A DNA stretch of 64,000 nt from Gloeobacter violaceus PCC 7421 (GTDB lineage Bacteria > Cyanobacteriota > Cyanobacteriia > Gloeobacterales > Gloeobacteraceae), in NCBI RefSeq assembly GCF_000011385.1, contig NC_005125.1, positions 372,001 to 436,000 of the forward strand, in the 5' to 3' direction. The translations under genes and the position numbers were made by a program. Below are positions 8,420-15,645 of the stretch, in pieces. A model generated the notes under the pieces. That model was given only the letters and a program-made list of their open reading frames with translations, was not told the DNA's origin and did not search any database. How positions within the stretch are numbered: position 1 is the stretch's first letter; every line of letters starts with the position of its first letter.

Positions 8420-8745
8420 ACCCAGACGTACAACTCACCTGCTTCGATAGTAACCGGGTAGGCCCGCGTGTCGAACCCGCTGCGATCGCAGCGGCCGGTG
8501 GCCGGGTCGAACAAAAAGCGATGCCAGGGACAACTCACCCACATCTGGCCGGCTTCGAAGACCGGTTTGCCGTCCACCAGCGGCGCTTCCTTGTGGGGGC
8601 AGAGATTGTCGAGGGCGCAGAAGCGCCCTTCGATGTTGAACACGGCAATCTGCCGGTCCTGCCACTCGAAGACCATCGGGGTTTCGGGGGTCACCCGCGC
8701 CGCCGACCCCGCCCGGACTTTGTTCTGCATGCCAGTCGCATTCAC
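8413..8745 (-). CDS. Rieske [2Fe-2S] ferredoxin-like protein
   Basis: A 110-residue soluble Rieske protein with the cluster-binding motifs CPHKEAP and CPWHRF about 20 residues apart, supplying the two Cys and two His ligands. The domain spans essentially the whole protein, as in the small NirD- or dioxygenase-ferredoxin type. There is no membrane anchor, so it is not the cytochrome b6f subunit. It probably carries electrons for an oxygenase or reductase. A second ATG five codons in is a possible start. It is translationally coupled to the DUF2808 gene; the electron partner is not in the window. Confidence 0.85.
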   Translation of the reverse strand: MNATGMQNKVRAGSAARVTPETPMVFEWQDRQIAVFNIEGRFCALDNLCPHKEAPLVDGKPVFEAGQMWVSCPWHRFLFDPATGRCDRSGFDTRAYPVTIEAGELYVWVC

Positions 8746-8776
8746 GCTCCTGCCCTATTATTTCAGCCCGAATGCC

Positions 8777-8811
8777 GAACCGCCCGCAGGGCGGATACCT
8801 GCGGGCGGTTC
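8777..8811. terminator. Strong hairpin between aqpZ and the Rieske gene
   Basis: GAACCGCCCGCAGG (8777-8790) and CCTGCGGGCGGTTC (8798-8811) form a perfect 14-base-pair stem with a seven-base loop. It lies downstream of aqpZ and upstream of the Rieske start. No clear T-run follows on either strand, so it may be a factor-independent terminator of weak type or a 3' stability hairpin for aqpZ. Confidence 0.6.
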
Positions 8812-8845
8812 ACTCAAGGCGCGATCGCCAGGATGCGGAGACAAA

Positions 8846-9592
8846 TTAGGCTTCGGTGCGCAGTTGGGCAGAGGCGGGAGTGCCCTCTGTTTCCTCGCCG
8901 GGTTCGTCGAGAAAAGCGTGGTAGAAAAGACCCGCCAGGGCCGCTCCGACAATCGGAGCGAGCCAAAATAGCCACAACTCGGCAATCGCCCAATCGCCCA
9001 CGAACAACGCCGGGCCGGTACTGCGGGCCGGGTTGACGGAGGTGTTGGTGACTGGGATGCTGATCAGGTGAATCAGCGTCAGGCTCAAACCGATGGCGAT
9101 AGGAGCAAATCCCTTGGGGGCGCGACGGTCGGTGGAACCGAGGATGATCATCAAGAACATGAAGGTCATCACCACCTCGCAGACCAGGCAGGCAAGCAAC
9201 GTGTAGCCGCCCGGCGAATGGAGGCCGTAGCCGTTGGAGGCGAAGCCGCCGCTCAGGCTGAACCCGGCTTTGCCGCCGGCGATCAAATAGAGCACCCCGG
9301 CTCCGGCAATCCCGCCCAATACCTGGGCGGCGATGTAGGGCAACAGCTCGGTGGCCGGGAAGCGCTTGGCCGCCCAAAGTCCGATCGATACCGCCGGATT
9401 GATGTGACAACCCGAGATGTGGCCAATGGCAAAGGCCATCGTCAAAAGCGTCAGACCAAACGCCAGCGACACCCCGGCAAACCCGATACCCAGATTCGGA
9501 AAGGCCGCCGCGAGCACGGCGGCACCGCAACCTCCCAGGACCAGCCAAAAAGTTCCGATGAACTCGGCTACGGAACGCTTGACAAGTGACAT
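8846..9592 (-). CDS. aqpZ: Aquaporin Z (MIP family water channel)
   Basis: A 248-residue six-helix channel of the MIP family. Both NPA boxes are present, [12 protein letters not shown] and [13 protein letters not shown], the second followed by the Arg of the selectivity filter. The N-terminus [20 protein letters not shown] is typical of bacterial AqpZ, with the mercury-sensitive Cys region of AqpZ. The pore residues look like a water channel, not a glycerol facilitator (NPARS instead of NPARD). It is a single gene, with a strong hairpin 35 bases after its stop. Confidence 0.93.
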   Translation of the reverse strand: MSLVKRSVAEFIGTFWLVLGGCGAAVLAAAFPNLGIGFAGVSLAFGLTLLTMAFAIGHISGCHINPAVSIGLWAAKRFPATELLPYIAAQVLGGIAGAGVLYLIAGGKAGFSLSGGFASNGYGLHSPGGYTLLACLVCEVVMTFMFLMIILGSTDRRAPKGFAPIAIGLSLTLIHLISIPVTNTSVNPARSTGPALFVGDWAIAELWLFWLAPIVGAALAGLFYHAFLDEPGEETEGTPASAQLRTEA

Positions 9593-9735
9593 GTCTATAA
9601 CCCGCTTTGAAAAATCGGTAGTGGTATCCTATCAAAAAAGTCAAAAGCCGGATGAATAGTTGAAGCTATGTTTACGTCAGGATAAACACATTGGAGGATG
9701 TCCCGACAGCTCTCGTTATCGCTCTTGAACAGCGC

Positions 9736-10809
9736 TTACTTTACTTCGGCCGGAAGAAACTTGAAGGGCTCGGCGGGTTGAAATTGCCCAGCGGTATTGC
9801 CGGCAAAAGTGGTGCCGTTGGTTAGGGTGAGCTTCTTGGTCGGTTTGCCTGCCGCAAAATCCAGGTCGGTCAGGTTTACCCAGAACACATTCGGACTGCG
9901 AGCCGATTCAAAAAAATAGCGCTTATTCTTTTGATCTGCCACAGTACGCCAGATTGTCGAAGAGATGTTTGGCTGCCCGGGAGTCGAAAAACCTAGGGGT
10001 ACAGACACATTGCGAATCACTGAAAAGGCAGAGGCGACTGCTTCGGTGTTGTTGGCGGTTTGTGGGATGGCCTTGATATAAAATGAAGCCCGCACAAAGC
10101 GATCTGCGGCCCGGTTGGTACCGGGCAACATTGTGGTTCCGCCGATTTCTTTCCAATATTCGTTGAGGGCGAGCTGTTGATCGTAGATCGGCGAGTTGGT
10201 CATTACCTGAAACTGGCGACCGTGGTGAATATTGAGCTTGCCCCCAATATATTGAAAGATGGCCGAATCGCCCGTCGAATCGGAAATCGATAGGTGCAAC
10301 TGCCCCGGCTTGCCGTCCGGTGTCATGGTCGGAACTACATAAAAAGGTTCCTTGCGCAAATCCTCAACCGCCTCGGCGACCGTTGCATAATTATCCAGAA
10401 CGTACTGCGCCCAGGCTGAAATGGATAGGGGTAATCGCTTGTCGGCGTTGGTCGCTTTGACGTATTCCGATTCGGTCAGATAGAGCAGGTTTGCGACTAA
10501 TCCTTTTTCGTTCATGCCGTCGGCCGTGCCGGCATCGAAGCCCGCAGCAACCACACTGCCGTATTTTGAAGTCCAGCGAATAGTTTTTGCTCCGGCGGCG
10601 CCATCGCGCTGCAGGCCGCGCGGAAAAGCCCAAAGGTTTGTACCAATATCGGCGAACCAGTCCATGCTGCGCACGGTAATGATCGTATCTTGCGGACCGA
10701 TGTAAACAGCCCGGGTGCAGGCGTGGGCCGCTTGCACCGCTATCGGCCCAATCACCAGAGCGGCCAGCGTACCCAACAGTCCTCTGTTGAATTTTATATT
10801 CTTCATCAC
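9736..10809 (-). CDS. Secreted Ntn-hydrolase, choloylglycine hydrolase / penicillin V acylase family
   Basis: A 357-residue linear-amide C-N hydrolase. The signal peptide ends VQAAHA and the next residue, Cys31, would become the N-terminal nucleophile of an Ntn hydrolase (CTRAVYIG). Further active-site residues are seen in TVRSMDWF (Arg, Asp), NEKGLVANLLYL (Asn) and VMTNSPIYDQQ (Asn). Family members cleave bile-salt amides, penicillin V or acyl-homoserine lactones. In a free-living cyanobacterium quorum-signal or N-acyl amide cleavage is more likely than bile-salt hydrolysis, but the substrate cannot be read. It stands alone and is less GC-rich than its neighbours. Confidence 0.85.
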   Translation of the reverse strand: MMKNIKFNRGLLGTLAALVIGPIAVQAAHACTRAVYIGPQDTIITVRSMDWFADIGTNLWAFPRGLQRDGAAGAKTIRWTSKYGSVVAAGFDAGTADGMNEKGLVANLLYLTESEYVKATNADKRLPLSISAWAQYVLDNYATVAEAVEDLRKEPFYVVPTMTPDGKPGQLHLSISDSTGDSAIFQYIGGKLNIHHGRQFQVMTNSPIYDQQLALNEYWKEIGGTTMLPGTNRAADRFVRASFYIKAIPQTANNTEAVASAFSVIRNVSVPLGFSTPGQPNISSTIWRTVADQKNKRYFFESARSPNVFWVNLTDLDFAAGKPTKKLTLTNGTTFAGNTAGQFQPAEPFKFLPAEVK

Positions 10810-11158
10810 TGATGCTTCTCCAGGTAGTTACGGCTACTCCTGATTGAGCAGCAGTTTATCTTATACCCGGTAGATACCCACTCAGCTTTTTTTCAGCATT
10901 CTTTGACTGACTTTGGGAAAAACTGATTAATGTTGCCCCATGATTGATGAATATTTTCAATGCGTTCATCCTGGTGTTTGCCTTCGTATTGATACTTACT
11001 GCGCTCACCCCCGACCGCCAAGAAAATTCAATGCAAGCAAGTCAAAAACTTGCCGGAAAAACGGGGACAAATGAGCGTTTGCAGAGAATATGCACTGCTG
11101 TCGAATGGGTTGGCCGGTGTTCCGGCGAAAATGGGAATGTCACTGCGGGAGAACAAAG
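10810..11158. other. Gene-free stretch
   Basis: Divergent intergenic region between the amidase and the alcohol dehydrogenase. The 5' part of a plus-strand frame at 10944 looks like a hydrophobic helix, but it runs on as the wrong frame of the dehydrogenase and has no good ribosome site. I see no hairpin or RNA element. The promoters of both genes presumably lie here. Confidence 0.5.
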
Positions 11159-12193
11159 ATGCACTCGGCGATGCTGTACGGGGTGGAAGATGTGCGGCTG
11201 GAGGAAGTGCCTTGTCCCGAGCCGGGGCCTGGGGAGGTGCTGGTGCGGGTGGCGGTGGCACCCACCTGCGGCACCGACCTCAAAGTCTGGCTGCGCGGCG
11301 GCCACGCGCGGATGCTGGTCCCCCCGACGCCTTTCGGCCACGAGTTCGCAGGCGAAATTGCCGCCCTTGGCGAAGGAGTGAGCGGCTGGCGGAGTGGGGA
11401 GCGGGTGGTGGCCAACAATTCCGCTCCCTGCTTCGATTGCTTTTATTGCCGGCGCGAGCGCTTCAGCCTCTGCGAAAACTTGCTCTTCAACAACGGAACG
11501 TTCGCTGAATACCTGCGCATTCCGGCTGCCATCGTCCGGCACAACTTGCTTGCTGTCCCGCCTGGGTTGCCCCTCGAACTCGCGGCGATGAGCGAACCGC
11601 TCGCCTGTGTGCTGCACGGCGTCGAAGAAGCGGGGGTCAGGGCGGGCGATACGGTGGTGGTGATGGGGGACGGTGCGATCGGCCTGATGCTGGTGGCCGT
11701 CTGTGCTGTGCGCGGGGCTGCGGTGATCCTCGCAGGCGGCCAATCGGCCCGGCTTGCCGTGGCGGAACAATTGGGAGCACAGGTGACCCTCAACTACCGC
11801 CAGGCAGGCGATCCGGTGGGGCGGTTACGAGCATTGACCGAGGGTGGCCGGGGTGCGGATATCGTTATCGAAGCCACCGGCAAACCGGCCGCCTGGGAGG
11901 CGGCCATCGCCACGGCCCGGCCGGGGGCGACGGTGCTGCTGTTTGGGGGCTGTCCGCGCGGAACGGCGGTGAGCGTCGATACGGAAAACCTCCATTACAA
12001 CGAACTGACCCTCAAGGGGGTCTTTCACAACACCCCGCGCCATGTGCGCGAGGCGCTGGCATTGATTGCTTGCCGGCGCATTGCTTTTGAATTGCTCGTG
12101 AGCGACAGTTTGCCCCTCGGCAAACTGGATGAGGCCCTGGCGCGCATGCGCGATCGGACAGCCATCAAAGTGGCGATGCTGCCGGGAAGCTGA
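11159..12193 (+). CDS. Zinc-dependent medium-chain alcohol/polyol dehydrogenase
   Basis: A 344-residue MDR-family dehydrogenase. It has the catalytic zinc ligands in PTCGTDLKVW and FGHEFAGEI, the structural-zinc Cys cluster in APCFDCFYCRRERFSLCEN, and the NAD-binding Rossmann motif VVMGDGAIGLMLV. It resembles sorbitol and threonine dehydrogenase-like members, but the substrate is not readable. The ATG at 11159 follows GGGAGA and begins the domain directly. The longer frame from 11090 adds 23 unrelated residues. It is monocistronic as far as can be seen. Confidence 0.88.
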   Translation: MHSAMLYGVEDVRLEEVPCPEPGPGEVLVRVAVAPTCGTDLKVWLRGGHARMLVPPTPFGHEFAGEIAALGEGVSGWRSGERVVANNSAPCFDCFYCRRERFSLCENLLFNNGTFAEYLRIPAAIVRHNLLAVPPGLPLELAAMSEPLACVLHGVEEAGVRAGDTVVVMGDGAIGLMLVAVCAVRGAAVILAGGQSARLAVAEQLGAQVTLNYRQAGDPVGRLRALTEGGRGADIVIEATGKPAAWEAAIATARPGATVLLFGGCPRGTAVSVDTENLHYNELTLKGVFHNTPRHVREALALIACRRIAFELLVSDSLPLGKLDEALARMRDRTAIKVAMLPGS

Positions 12194-12451
12194 ACGGTTG
12201 AGGAGCGTTCGGGGCTGTTTTGGTGATGGCATAGGCAAACCGTAAGGACTATTGACGCCGCGTGCGCTGCCGGAGAATCTTCGCCTGGTCCCTTTCGAGC
12301 CACGCACACGATCCATAGAAACCCGCCGTCGCAGGTTGGATACGCGCTACGCGATGTCCGCCCTGCGGTTGGATGTACTGAACGATTTCGGAATCCAGAA
12401 ATTCGGTTTGTTGCCAATCAAGTCAACACACTTTTGGAGGCATCACTTCCT

Positions 12452-13057
12452 ATGGAAGAAGAAATGGAGCAGGGGCAGCCCGGTTTTTTTGAAGGGTTAG
12501 GCGAACAAGCGGACGACTTCGCTGGTGGTGTGAGCGAGGGGATCGCTGGGTTGTGGGGCGGCATCACCCAGGGAGCCGAGGATGCGTGGAATGCCACCAC
12601 GGACATTGTCGGCGAAGGAATGGCCAATGTCGCCGGGTTCGCGGACGGTGTCACCGATTACCTCCAAGAAGGGACTGTCGAGGCTGGTGAATTCTTGGCG
12701 GAGGCCGGCGCCGACGTCGTCGGGACGACCGTCGGGGTGGCTTCAGAAGGGTCCGAATTTGTCAACGAAGGCCTGGCCGAGGTTGGAGAACTGGCCCAGG
12801 ACGGCGGCGCAGAACTCTCGGCATGGGGCGAGGAGCGCTCCGCAGCGGATCCGGAGGGCAGCCCCCTCGGAGAGGCGGCGGAGTTGACCGGCGGAGTCTT
12901 GCAAGCCGGCGGCGAATGGACCGAAGAGACCGGCGAATTTGGCGACAACTTGTATGAACAGATCGGGGAGACGGGTGACGATATCGTGGCTTACGATCCG
13001 GAGTTCGATGCCCCGCAAGATGACTATGTCGACCAGCTCGATGAGACCCTCAACTAG
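12452..13057 (+). CDS. Highly acidic glycine-rich protein of unknown function
   Basis: A 201-residue protein, extremely rich in Glu, Asp, Gly and Ala, with no signal peptide and no cysteine. The sequence is built from loose repeats of the form G-(x)n-GVxEG / AExGELA, for example VGEGMANVAGFADGV and NEGLAEVGELAQDGGAEL, which would make amphipathic helices. This resembles LEA-like or gas-vesicle-like accessory proteins only in composition. GGAGG lies 11 bases before the ATG at 12452. I do not recognise a family. A strong hairpin follows at 13168 and then an IS element. Confidence 0.6.
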   Translation: MEEEMEQGQPGFFEGLGEQADDFAGGVSEGIAGLWGGITQGAEDAWNATTDIVGEGMANVAGFADGVTDYLQEGTVEAGEFLAEAGADVVGTTVGVASEGSEFVNEGLAEVGELAQDGGAELSAWGEERSAADPEGSPLGEAAELTGGVLQAGGEWTEETGEFGDNLYEQIGETGDDIVAYDPEFDAPQDDYVDQLDETLN

Positions 13058-13167
13058 AGCGTTTCAGAAGCTGTTTTGATATCGGTAAGCCAGCCTTGTG
13101 AAACCCTGGTGTCTAACGGTTTTGACCCTGACACCTGGTAGTGGGTTTGGCACGACAGTCTGTGGGT

Positions 13168-13203
13168 GCGAGAGGCGGAACCCCCTTCGGGTTCCCCTCT
13201 CGC
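13168..13203 (+). terminator. Hairpin downstream of the acidic-protein gene
   Basis: GCGAGAGGCGGAACCC pairs with GGGTTCCCCTCTCGC around the loop CCTTC, with one bulged C. It lies 110 bases after the stop of the acidic-protein gene and just before the IS element. No T-run follows, so it may be a terminator or a remnant of a palindromic element that served as the target site. Confidence 0.4.
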
Positions 13204-13216
13204 GCTCTCCCCCTCC

Positions 13217-13224
13217 CCGCGTCG
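13217..13224. repeat. Left target-site duplication of the IS4-family element
   Basis: CCGCGTCG lies directly outside the left inverted repeat and recurs exactly at 14712-14719 directly outside the right one. An 8-bp duplication fits the lower end of the IS4-family range. Confidence 0.8.
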
Positions 13225-14628
13225 CTATCCGTTACCCACATCTTCGTTCCCATCGCCCGCCATCGCTGAGCGGGCGATGAGCCACCCTGCTGCCAAATCC
13301 TCCAGCCGCTGCCAGCCTCGCCACAGCGTCTTCACCCCAGGCTCACCGTCCCCTTTACGACCGACAAAGCCTCCCAACTGCGCTATCCACCGCACCGCCT
13401 GACGTAAACTCGGCGCCTCCTCGGGCAACTGCCGACTCTGGGTCATCCGACAATACAACGCCTGCCACTCGTGCTGCGCCAACGCCACCGTGCACGGCAA
13501 CTCCGGCTCGCTGCGAGACTGGTAAGTCAATTGCAACAACCGCCACGCCACGATGCAATAGACTGCCAACGCACGCTCCAAACGCTGTGCCGTCTCCAAC
13601 TGCAACTGCTCCACCGCGCAACCACTTTTGAGAATGTAGTGATAGCGCTCGATTAACCAGCGCAGCGTGTACCGGTGCACACAGGCCAGCGCCTGCTCCA
13701 GCGTGGTCACCGGCTGGCTACTCAACAACCACCAATCGATACCCTCTTCGCCCGCAGGCGGGTCCACTTCCCAGGCGCGCACCACCCACACCGACACCGG
13801 CGGTTGACCCTTGTGCGTCTGGTCATTGCGACCCGGCTGCAACTGCACTGCTTGCCAGTACACCTGCAACCTCGCCTGGCGCGCCGCCCGCCCGGGACGG
13901 CGCGCCAGGTCGCACCGATAGTGGCCCTGGGCTGAGGCACCCGCGAAAACCTCGAACAGCAACGTTTTGGGGGTGGCCAGCCGACGTTGGCGCGCGGCGC
14001 GCACCAAGAGATGCAACTGCGGCGGGCGCGGTGCCGCAAACAAGCCGAACATGTCCGACTCGCGGTCGCCGATGAGCACCGCTTCGCCCCCCGGCGGCAC
14101 ATAGCCTTTGGCAGCCGCCAGACCGTCCAGCCAGCGTTGGGATTCTTTGTGCTGTTGGGGACGCTTTTGGCGTCGAGCGGCCAGATGCTCCACCTGGGCC
14201 GCACGGGTCCAGACTTTCTGCCAGCACAAGCCGAGGGCGACGGCGTCGGGCCGCACAGCCAGAAGCGAGTGGACCAGCAGTCCCTGGCTTTCGGGCTTGG
14301 ACAGATGGCCCAGCCCGGTGGTGTGGGGGTGGGCAGTGAAGTTCAACTCGGTGGTGTCTTGAATCAGCAGCACCAGCGGTAGGGCAGCCAGGCGGCCGGC
14401 GGTGGCACTGGCATGGGCCTGGCGGATATCTGCAGGGTGGCACTGCGGGTTGTCCAAAAAGCGGTAGGCGGCTTTGAGGGCGGCGGCATCCTCGCAGGCT
14501 TGGGGCAGAGAGGCATGGGGTTGACGGGCGAGGCTGGAGAGCAGCTGCTTGAGTCGGGTGTGGCGACGGGCATCGCCCAAATCGAGGTGTTGCAGTTCGT
14601 GTTCGGTCCAGGGGTCGATGGTCGGCAT
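13225..14628 (-). CDS. IS4-family DDE transposase
   Basis: A 467-residue transposase of the IS4 group related to the Tn5/IS50 type. The N-terminal part DLGDARRHTRLKQLLSSLA is the Tnp DNA-binding domain. The catalytic residues are visible: D in LLIQDTTELNF, D in VLIGDRESDMF, and E in the YREK signature YTLRWLIERYHYILK, which matches Y-x2-R-x3-E-x6-K exactly. There is no frameshift or stop, so the enzyme should be active. The stop codon TAG is part of the terminal inverted repeat. Confidence 0.92.
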   Translation of the reverse strand: MPTIDPWTEHELQHLDLGDARRHTRLKQLLSSLARQPHASLPQACEDAAALKAAYRFLDNPQCHPADIRQAHASATAGRLAALPLVLLIQDTTELNFTAHPHTTGLGHLSKPESQGLLVHSLLAVRPDAVALGLCWQKVWTRAAQVEHLAARRQKRPQQHKESQRWLDGLAAAKGYVPPGGEAVLIGDRESDMFGLFAAPRPPQLHLLVRAARQRRLATPKTLLFEVFAGASAQGHYRCDLARRPGRAARQARLQVYWQAVQLQPGRNDQTHKGQPPVSVWVVRAWEVDPPAGEEGIDWWLLSSQPVTTLEQALACVHRYTLRWLIERYHYILKSGCAVEQLQLETAQRLERALAVYCIVAWRLLQLTYQSRSEPELPCTVALAQHEWQALYCRMTQSRQLPEEAPSLRQAVRWIAQLGGFVGRKGDGEPGVKTLWRGWQRLEDLAAGWLIARSAMAGDGNEDVGNG

Positions 14629-14711
14629 GGGCCACGGCTGAGCCAGTACGCTCCCAGTGTGACTGGCGCACAGCAGACAGAGGCGCTCTCAAAAATGTGG
14701 GTAATGGATAG
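13225..14711 (-). mobile_element. Complete IS4-family insertion sequence, 1487 bp
   Basis: The ends are CTATCCGTTACCCACATCTT (left) and, read inward on the minus strand from the right, CTATCCATTACCCACATTTT: 20-bp terminal inverted repeats with two mismatches. They are flanked by a perfect 8-bp target duplication (CCGCGTCG). One transposase gene fills the element, and its stop codon is the first trinucleotide of the left repeat. Intact ends, intact gene and intact duplication suggest a recent insertion that may still be active. Confidence 0.85.
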
Positions 14712-14719
14712 CCGCGTCG
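14712..14719. repeat. Right target-site duplication of the IS4-family element
   Basis: CCGCGTCG, identical to 13217-13224. The rejoined target reads as a GC-rich palindromic intergenic tract, CCCCCTCC then CCGCGTCG then AGGGGG. Confidence 0.8.
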
Positions 14720-14919
14720 AGGGGGTGCCACCCCCCCGACACCCCCCGGACTTAGCGGCACGGTGGCTGGGAGAGTCGGCGGGTGGGCTGGGCTTATTCT
14801 TCCAGGGCCTGCACGACGCGTGTCGACTGCGGCGGCGGGGCTGGCTGGTCGTTGGGCTGCGGAGGTAGTGGGGAGTGAAGCTGTTCAAATACTGTGCAAA
14901 ATCTCTTGGACGACAGTTT

Positions 14920-15543
14920 TTACCCTACAGCATTGACCCGGGCGCGGGCGAGCAGTTGACCCCGGTAGCGGTAGCCGACGGTTTTGATTTTGGCCGGCTC
15001 GCCCGGCGATAGCCCTGCTCCCTGGTGCAGGGTCGGATCGAAGGGCACCTGTTCCCCCGGTGTGCCGAGGGTTTCAAACCCGACATCGTGTACGAATTCT
15101 TCGAAAGGCAGCATCAGGTCGAGCACCGTCTGGGCGCTGAGATCCGGATTCTGGTCGGCCGCTTTGCGCAGGGTCGGCAACTGCAACAACAACAGCTCCA
15201 CCCGCCGGAAAAACGCCAGATCCCACGCTTCGCGCAGGTGGGTCTCAAGCTCGTTGAACTGGGCGCGCAGGCGCTCGTACTCCAGCTGCCAATCGGTGGT
15301 GGCCGGGGCAGCGAGGGGAACGGCCGGCTCGAAGCGCTCGATCAGATCGGCCACGTCCACGCCGAAGGCCACGGCGATCCGCCTGAGGGTCTCCAGGCGG
15401 ATGGCGGCGAGGTTGCCTTCCTGCAAATGCCGGGCGGTGCGCCGACCGATCTTGGCGGTTCGGCAAAAAGCGCTCAGGCTTGCAAAGCCCGCCTCGGCCA
15501 GCAATTCCGTCAGCACCGGTTGCGTCCTCGCAGAGCCGTCCAT
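14920..15543 (-). CDS. XRE-type helix-turn-helix protein with GrpE-like C-terminal domain
   Basis: About 207 residues. Residues 10-65 form a Cro/C1-type HTH, with FCRTAKIGRRTARHLQEGN and LETLRRIAVAFGVDVADLI. A helical region with coiled-coil character follows (ERLRAQFNELETHLREAW). The C-terminus HQGAGLSPGEPAKIKTVGYRYRG resembles the beta-domain end of GrpE nucleotide exchange factors. Such HTH-GrpE-like proteins occur in cyanobacteria. The role could be a regulator tied to DnaK, but this is inference. The ATG at 15543 is chosen; a GTG at 15561 in the same frame is possible. It is divergent from the amylase gene. Confidence 0.65.
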   Translation of the reverse strand: MDGSARTQPVLTELLAEAGFASLSAFCRTAKIGRRTARHLQEGNLAAIRLETLRRIAVAFGVDVADLIERFEPAVPLAAPATTDWQLEYERLRAQFNELETHLREAWDLAFFRRVELLLLQLPTLRKAADQNPDLSAQTVLDLMLPFEEFVHDVGFETLGTPGEQVPFDPTLHQGAGLSPGEPAKIKTVGYRYRGQLLARARVNAVG

Positions 15544-15645
15544 GGCAAACCCAAAGACCACGACGATATCTTACCCAACCGGCACGTTCTCATGTTTCGC
15601 GGGTATGCCCTTTCTCTATACTCAAGGGGGATTAAGGGGGATCCG

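Noticed and set aside
10944-11381. Plus-strand frame beginning with a hydrophobic helix
   Set aside because: The helix is followed by the wrong frame of the alcohol dehydrogenase; no ribosome site and no plausible C-terminus.
14720-14919. Short minus-strand frame ending QSTRVVQALEE next to the IS element
   Set aside because: No start codon and only about 40 codons between stops; Pro-rich composition may be chance in GC-rich DNA.
15025-15645. Long upstream extension of the GH13 frame
   Set aside because: It is antisense to the HTH gene; the ATG at 15646 has a strong ribosome site and begins the enzyme sequence.
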